Shown: in pieces, positions 13,672-18,190 of the stretch
How the letters are laid out: every line of letters begins with the position of its first letter
Numbering within the stretch: the stretch's first letter is position 1
Assembly (NCBI GenBank): GCA_946187025.1
Contig: CAMHPM010000004.1
Span: 1 to 18,190 of the forward strand
Length of the DNA: 18,190 bases
DNA from: an uncultured Prevotellaceae bacterium
GTDB taxonomy: Bacteria > Bacteroidota > Bacteroidia > Bacteroidales > Bacteroidaceae
Direction: 5' to 3'
Notes under the pieces: model-generated
What the model was told of the DNA's origin: nothing
What the model saw: the letters and a program-made list of their open reading frames with translations, nothing else
Database searches by the model: none
Position numbers and translations under genes: made by a program

Positions 13672-13759
13672 GCGAGTGCGCAGTCTCGGGGTCGCGAGTG
13701 CGCACTCGCAGGGCCGTGAGTGCGGAGTCTCGGGGTCGTGAGTGCGGACTCGCAGAAAC
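13672..13759. repeat. 22-bp tandem repeat array B (four units)
   Basis: Four 22-bp units begin at 13672, 13694, 13716 and 13738, each G(C/T)GAGTGCG(C/G)A(C/G)TC plus a GC-rich tail, the same unit and copy number as array A at 4527-4614. The second unit contains a 16-bp perfect palindrome GCGAGTGCGCACTCGC. The array is bounded by a perfect 11-bp inverted repeat TTTCTGCGAGT (13668-13678) and ACTCGCAGAAA (13748-13758). It sits between converging genes, so an operator role is unlikely here. Confidence 0.85.
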
Positions 13760-13792
13760 GGGTGGTGCGGCGTGGTTCTGCACCGGGGTATG

Positions 13793-13839
13793 AAAAAACT
13801 GGAGGAATGCCGATGTGATGGCATTTCCTCCAGTTTTTT
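13793..13839. terminator. Bidirectional terminator between GH2 and S9 peptidase genes
   Basis: AAAAAACTGGAGGA-ATGCC (13793-13811) pairs with GGCATTTCCTCCAGTTTTTT (13820-13839) with one bulge around an 8-base loop. Six A residues lead and six T residues follow, so it can terminate transcripts from both converging genes. It lies 26 bases before the peptidase stop codon on the other strand. Confidence 0.9.
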
Positions 13840-13865
13840 GTGGTGGTAGATGTGTGTCGGGTTTG

Positions 13866-16160
13866 TTATCTGCGTTCGAGCAGGTCCCATGCAGGAGGCT
13901 CGACTCCGAGGAAGTTCTTTACGAAGAAGTCGTACATCTTATGGGTGCCGTAGGCTCCGCCCATGGTGTGGCGCTCGCCTGGCAGGTAGATGAATTCGAA
14001 GTCCTTGTTGTGTTTGATGAGCTGGTTGACAACCTGGAATGTTGATGAAGGGTCAACGTTGTCGTCGAGTTCGCCGACCAGGAGCATGAGCTTGCCTTTC
14101 AGGTTGGCGATGTTTTCGGTGTTGCTGCTGGCAATATACGATTCGTCGATAGGGTAGCCCATCCATTGTTCGTTCCACCATATCTTGTCCATGCGGTTGT
14201 CGTGGCATCCGCAGGCCGAGTAGGCAGCTTTGTAGAAGTCGCCGTGGAAGAGCAGGGCGGCGAGTGCTTCCTGTCCGCCGGCCGAACAGCCGTAGATTCC
14301 TACGCGGTCGAGGTCCATGTATGGATATTTCTGTGCTGCGGCTTTTATCCACAGTTTGCGGTCTTCGAATCCGGCATCTTTCAGGTTTTTGTAGCATACT
14401 TGCTCAAATTCCTTGCTGCGCCATGAGGTTGACATGCCGTCCATCTGCACGACGATGAATCCAAGTTCGGCCAGTTCGGCCAGGCTGCCGACTGTGGAGA
14501 ATGTCTTTGGAACATATTGGTCGCCAGGTCCTGAATAGATGTACTCGATTACAGGATACTTCTTCGATGGGTCGAAGTTTGACGGACGCTGGATGATGCC
14601 CCAAATGTCGGTCTTGCCGTCACGGCCCTTTGCCACGAACACCTCTTGCGGCTGCCAGTTGGTGGCACGCAGTTCGCTTATGTCGGTCTGGCCCAGTGTC
14701 TGCATCACCTTGCCCGTCTTGCCGTCGCGCAGGACGGTGGTCGGTGGCACTTCGACTGTGGAGTATGTGTCGATTATGTATTTCTTATCCTCGCCGAGGA
14801 AACGTGCAGAGTGGTTTCCCTCGTCGGGGGTGAGGTCGATGAATCCCTTTCCGTTGAACTGCACACGGCACAGATGCTGGTTGTATGGGTCTTCGTTCGG
14901 GTTGGTCTTAGGCAGGCCTTCGCCGTTGGCAGTGAAGTAGATGAGCTGGCGCTCTTCGTCGATATCGACTATGCGGCGTACGTAGAACTGGCCTTTGGTT
15001 ATCTGGTTTACAACTTTGCCGGTGGCGCGGTCGTAGAGATAGAGGTGTCCGTAGCCGTCGCGCTCGCTGAACCAGATGATTCGTTTGCCGTCAAGCACGT
15101 CGCGGCGCTCCATGCGGGTCCATGCCACGTATTTGTCGTCGTGCTCATCGATGATGGCACGCACCTTGCCTGTCTCGGCATTCATTTCCAGGATGCGGTA
15201 GTTCTTGTGTCCGCGCTCGTTGAACGAGAATGTGAGAGTGTGCTTGTCGCGGTCCCATCGAGGTGTCGAGAGGTCGAACTGAGAGTGGAACAAAGCATCG
15301 TCGGCCACGGTAGCCTCGCGTGTCTCGAGGTTGATGACTACCGGCACCTTGTAGTCGAGCGAGTCGCCCGGCTTGGCATACTCAATGTTGTAGTATTTAG
15401 GTTGCAACTGGTCGGTAGGCGAGGAGTTGACGTATGTGACGTAGCGCTTTATTCCAGGCTTGATTTTTACCGTAGCATAGTATTTGCCGTCGCTCGAGAA
15501 ACTGCCCCACGACGAGTAGTAGAACTGCTCGTTGCCGTCGGTCGTAAGCGCCGTCTCTTCCTGCGTGTCGGTGTTGCGCAGGTAGAGGTTGTTGTCTTTG
15601 CCATACACCTGGAGCGGTCCGCCACCGAACCGGGCTGTGCGTCCGCGCTGGTCGTCCACCTCCGACCACCGGCGCTGCTGGCCGCCTTGTCCGCCCCTGC
15701 CACGCATTCCCGATTCTTGCTGCAACTGCTCGCCGCGGGTCAGCTGGTCGAGGGTGGTGTTGTAGGTCCAGTGGTAGCCGTAGGCATCGAACGTGATGCC
15801 TTTGCCTCCTCCATCGAGCTGGGCTGGTTTGAGCGACATGAGCATGAGGTTGCGTGACGTCACTTCGCGTTCGGTTTGCTGCGACAGGGCTGCTGCCAGT
15901 TTCGAGGAGTCAAAAAGAGGCGCCTTAGTGTTTTTCTTAAGGTCGATGGCATAGTAGTCGTTGCCAGTCTTTGTCTGTACGGAGTAGATGAGTTGCGACT
16001 GGTCGTCAGACATCTGCACATTGGTGTTGACAATGTTGGTTGTCTTGCCGGCATATGCGCTACGGATGCTGTATGCACGCTTGTAGTCGGCCAATGTGCC
16101 TTGTGCCAAGATGCTGGTGCTGACCATGCATGAGGCGATTAGGAATAGTGCTTTCTTCAT
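13866..16160 (-). CDS. S9 family serine peptidase (dipeptidyl peptidase IV-like)
   Basis: A 764-residue exported prolyl-oligopeptidase-type enzyme. It has a signal peptide (1-19, ending ILAQ), then an N-terminal beta-propeller of the DPPIV type (about 40-490) and a C-terminal alpha/beta hydrolase (about 500-755). The likely triad is Ser626 in GIYGCSAGG, Asp699 in GELDDN and His731 in LPGERHTMGG. DPPIV-type enzymes trim X-Pro or X-Ala dipeptides from peptide N-termini. I could not place the substrate-clamping Glu pair of true DPPIV, so the exact specificity is open. A Gly/Arg/Gln-rich insert lies at about 151-165 in the propeller. It is the last gene of a minus-strand set, 19 bases after the heme-propeller lipoprotein. 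Confidence 0.9.
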   Translation of the reverse strand: MKKALFLIASCMVSTSILAQGTLADYKRAYSIRSAYAGKTTNIVNTNVQMSDDQSQLIYSVQTKTGNDYYAIDLKKNTKAPLFDSSKLAAALSQQTEREVTSRNLMLMSLKPAQLDGGGKGITFDAYGYHWTYNTTLDQLTRGEQLQQESGMRGRGGQGGQQRRWSEVDDQRGRTARFGGGPLQVYGKDNNLYLRNTDTQEETALTTDGNEQFYYSSWGSFSSDGKYYATVKIKPGIKRYVTYVNSSPTDQLQPKYYNIEYAKPGDSLDYKVPVVINLETREATVADDALFHSQFDLSTPRWDRDKHTLTFSFNERGHKNYRILEMNAETGKVRAIIDEHDDKYVAWTRMERRDVLDGKRIIWFSERDGYGHLYLYDRATGKVVNQITKGQFYVRRIVDIDEERQLIYFTANGEGLPKTNPNEDPYNQHLCRVQFNGKGFIDLTPDEGNHSARFLGEDKKYIIDTYSTVEVPPTTVLRDGKTGKVMQTLGQTDISELRATNWQPQEVFVAKGRDGKTDIWGIIQRPSNFDPSKKYPVIEYIYSGPGDQYVPKTFSTVGSLAELAELGFIVVQMDGMSTSWRSKEFEQVCYKNLKDAGFEDRKLWIKAAAQKYPYMDLDRVGIYGCSAGGQEALAALLFHGDFYKAAYSACGCHDNRMDKIWWNEQWMGYPIDESYIASSNTENIANLKGKLMLLVGELDDNVDPSSTFQVVNQLIKHNKDFEFIYLPGERHTMGGAYGTHKMYDFFVKNFLGVEPPAWDLLERR

Positions 16161-16179
16161 GAGGATTGTGAATTTATTG

Positions 16180-17742
16180 TTAGTTAATTATGAATTCTGC
16201 TTCTTTCTGTGTCTTCTTGCCTTTCGGTGCGTCGGTTGATATGAATTTAGCCTGCACCGGCTCTTTTTTTGCAGCACTTGCAAACTCCTGTGCGCTTATG
16301 CCGACAGGCTCGACCATGAATTCGGGCACATTGTATGAGCGCATGAAGTAGGTGTAGAAGTCGGGGTCGCGCTGTGGCATTTCGAATGCCTTGTGTGCGT
16401 GTCCGCTCTTGTCGAAATAAGCGAAGTAGAGGCGCGAGTAGTTGCTGTCATCGCGACGTGATATGAACACCATCCAGCGGCCGTTGCTCGACCATGCGTG
16501 GAAACTCTCGGCGCGTGTACTGTTCACGTTCTCAAGCTTTCGCACATGCATGGTGTTGAGGTCCATGATGTAGAGGTCGGCATCGGGATGCCACACATGG
16601 AAGCAACCGAACTCGGCACGGCCGAAGAGCAGGTAGCGGCCGTCGGGGCTGACGCGAGGGAACGTGGCACTCATGCTGTCGGCCGATGCCTCGTATATCT
16701 TCTCTGCATCGCCGAAACGGAGTGTCTGTGGGTCGAACGACTTGCGGTAGATGTCGTATTTCACTTCGCGGAACCGCTCTATCATCTCGGTCTCGTGGGC
16801 TATGGTGTCGTTGTGATACTCGAAATGAGCCGAACAATAATATAGGGTTTTGCCATCGGGCGACCAGGTAGGGAAACACTCGAGCTCTTCGTCCAGCGCA
16901 CTTATATCGCGCACCTCGTTCTTTTCCACGTCGTAAAGGATGATGTCGCTCTCGGTGTCCTGCACCTCAATCTTGGCATGACTCTTGGTGTGGAACGACT
17001 GTCCGGTGTGGTTGGTAGAGTAGGCTACGAGTGGCATGGTAGGATGCCACGATGGATAGACTCCTGCCGAGATGGTCGAGTCGGTCTTCAGATTCACCTT
17101 TGTCGGCGTGCCGTCGTGCACTATCATGGTGCCTCCATGACCCTGGCGCATGTGGAACTGCATGTTCTGCGTGTGGTAGTTCTGGTATGAATGGCAGTTG
17201 ATGCACTGACCGTCAGCCTCGCCCGAGATGATGAAGTTGTTGTATATCTCCGACTCATCAAACGATGTGAGGTCACGCTGGTTGATGCTGAGCATCTCAT
17301 AGGCCACGTATGATGGAAAAATAAGTCGATATGAGACATAAGGATCGATGTCTTCTTCGGCCACACTTATTGTAAATGCCTGCCATGCAGTCCATGTGTC
17401 GTCGCTCTCGGTGAAGACCTCTACCTTGATGTCGCCACCTTTGGCGGCGGCAAGCATGGCTTTCCATTCGCCTTCGTCGATAATGATTTTATTGTCAGAA
17501 CCATAGGTCTGCGACTGCCCAGCATACGTGAACCGGGCCACACTCTGGTCTATGTCGCCCCGGATGCCGAAGTTGAGCGGGGCAATGTTGGGCGGTACGA
17601 CCACATCACGATAGTCGGGATAGATGTCGGGCTGTGATGCCTCGGTGCTATATGTTGCCGGCAGGGATGGGTGGTGTGTACACGATGCGAGTGTGACTAC
17701 TGCCAGCACGAGGCTGAATAGATGGGTTTTCTTTATGTTCAT
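16180..17742 (-). CDS. Lipoprotein with c-type heme motif and TolB/PD40-like beta-propeller
   Basis: A 520-residue predicted lipoprotein. The ATG at 17742 is chosen because it starts at a signal sequence with lipobox VTLAS-Cys21; the longer frame back to 17808 overlaps the upstream gene. An N-terminal beta-type domain (about 50-170) leads to a single heme-attachment motif Cys180-Ile-Asn-Cys183-His184 with nearby Met and His residues that could serve as ligand. A propeller then carries PD40-like repeats: YPSWHPTMPLVAYS (about 229-242), FPTWSPDGKTLYY (290-302), FPRVSPDGRYLLFG (361-374) and HAWSSNGRWMVFIS (415-428). One c-type heme fused to a propeller suggests electron transfer or sensing at the envelope, but the reaction is unknown. 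It is four bases after the upstream gene, so translation is probably coupled. Confidence 0.75.
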   Translation of the reverse strand: MNIKKTHLFSLVLAVVTLASCTHHPSLPATYSTEASQPDIYPDYRDVVVPPNIAPLNFGIRGDIDQSVARFTYAGQSQTYGSDNKIIIDEGEWKAMLAAAKGGDIKVEVFTESDDTWTAWQAFTISVAEEDIDPYVSYRLIFPSYVAYEMLSINQRDLTSFDESEIYNNFIISGEADGQCINCHSYQNYHTQNMQFHMRQGHGGTMIVHDGTPTKVNLKTDSTISAGVYPSWHPTMPLVAYSTNHTGQSFHTKSHAKIEVQDTESDIILYDVEKNEVRDISALDEELECFPTWSPDGKTLYYCSAHFEYHNDTIAHETEMIERFREVKYDIYRKSFDPQTLRFGDAEKIYEASADSMSATFPRVSPDGRYLLFGRAEFGCFHVWHPDADLYIMDLNTMHVRKLENVNSTRAESFHAWSSNGRWMVFISRRDDSNYSRLYFAYFDKSGHAHKAFEMPQRDPDFYTYFMRSYNVPEFMVEPVGISAQEFASAAKKEPVQAKFISTDAPKGKKTQKEAEFIIN

Positions 17743-17746
17743 ATCT

Positions 17747-18190
17747 TTAGTAAATCTTGAAGTCTGTATAGAAATAATAATACCACCAGTATGTGTCGCC
17801 ATAGTCATGACGCATTTTCTGCCCGATGGCAGCCATGTCCATGTTCTGGGCCGACAATGTGCTGAATATGTTTTTGAACGAGTTGTATCGTGCAGTTATG
17901 GATGGGTCGAACGGGAAGTCGTTGAGTGTGATTGGCGACGACTCGGCTGTGCCCAGCATCATGGCTGCCTGCTGATATACTTCGGGGATGGCTGTGTGTG
18001 GATGATTGTTTACGTAGTTGTAGAAGTGGATGCAAAACGCATACTCGTCTTCGGTCCACAGGGCAGTACACATTATCAGTTCTTCCAACTTTGGAGTGTT
18101 AGCTCTGATAATGTCGGAGAAGTGTGTGAGCAACCATTTCTCGGGCATACTGCGGTCCATTCCGAGGTTGTTGACATCGTCGTTGAGCAA
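17747..18190 (-). CDS. C-terminal part of an unknown protein (possibly DUF6057)
   Basis: The frame is open from the window edge for 147 residues to TAA at 17747-17749, so the true start lies outside. The Met at 18190 is at the edge and probably internal. The piece is helical: it starts with an MPEKWLLTHF segment, carries paired helices with aromatic contacts (FCIHFYNYVNNHP) and ends in an unusually aromatic DTYWWYYYFYTDFKIY tail. Helical-repeat C-termini of this kind occur on membrane proteins called DUF6057 in Bacteroidota; I offer that name with low confidence. Its stop lies four bases before the heme-propeller lipoprotein gene, so they form one operon. Confidence 0.6.
   Translation of the reverse strand: MLNDDVNNLGMDRSMPEKWLLTHFSDIIRANTPKLEELIMCTALWTEDEYAFCIHFYNYVNNHPHTAIPEVYQQAAMMLGTAESSPITLNDFPFDPSITARYNSFKNIFSTLSAQNMDMAAIGQKMRHDYGDTYWWYYYFYTDFKIY

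Noticed and set aside
4527..13759. The 22-bp arrays as CRISPR
   Set aside because: Units are directly adjacent with no unique spacers and there is no cas gene in the window.
14646..15857. A 403-residue plus-strand open frame opposite the S9 peptidase gene
   Set aside because: It is antisense to a gene with clear catalytic motifs; its Val/Ala/Glu-rich composition is a shadow of the codon usage of the real gene.
13866..16160. A strict dipeptidyl peptidase IV name for the S9 peptidase
   Set aside because: The triad and fold are clear, but I could not identify the Glu pair that fixes dipeptidyl specificity, so the broader S9 name is kept.

Overview
The window looks like chromosomal DNA of a gut-type Bacteroidales. 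Muribaculaceae is plausible, but the sequence alone does not prove the family. Base composition looks balanced. Several genes start behind the Bacteroidota promoter pattern TTG - 19 to 21 nt - TAnnTTTG, starts lack strong Shine-Dalgarno sequences, and the gene content is typical of the phylum: a DUF4270 lipoprotein, a half-length GT5 'glycogen synthase', an HU-like protein of the longer Bacteroidota type, an outer-membrane beta-barrel of the OMP_b-brl_3 kind, a GH2 enzyme and an S9 peptidase. I saw no tRNA, rRNA, CRISPR, transposase or phage gene.

Layout. 1-698: gene-free and repeat-rich, with a long hairpin, AT-rich inverted repeats, a 28-bp inverted repeat pair and a short tandem array. 699-2982 (minus): GT5-like protein and DUF4270 lipoprotein, one transcript with a canonical promoter. 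3227-4222 (minus): SPOR-domain lipoprotein and HU-like DNA-binding protein; the HU gene has a strong promoter and a structured leader of about 130 nt. 4223-4746: divergent intergenic region holding four 22-bp repeats. 4747-7076 (plus): recR, an unknown four-helix membrane protein and a family 2 glycosyltransferase. 7077-8032: not empty. It holds a canonical promoter, two genes for 31- and 25-residue single-helix membrane microproteins, a terminator, and then a second promoter overlapping that terminator. 8033-13602 (plus): outer-membrane beta-barrel protein and secreted GH2 glycosidase, preceded by four 12-bp leader repeats. 13603-13865: a second array of four 22-bp repeats and a bidirectional terminator. 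13866-18190 (minus): S9 peptidase, a lipoprotein combining a c-type heme motif with a WD40-like/TolB-like propeller, and the C-terminal end of an unknown protein, tightly packed.

How the parts fit. The plus-strand barrel and GH2 pair suggests glycan handling at the envelope, although no SusD partner is present. The minus-strand trio suggests an envelope module linking a heme lipoprotein to a periplasmic or surface peptidase. recR is a housekeeping gene with envelope genes behind it.

The most unusual items are three. First, two separate intergenic arrays, each of exactly four 22-bp units with an invariant GAGTGCG core. Second, the two-microprotein operon with its own promoter, leader hairpins and terminator. 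Third, the AGCATCCAACCG repeats abutting the start codon of the barrel gene.
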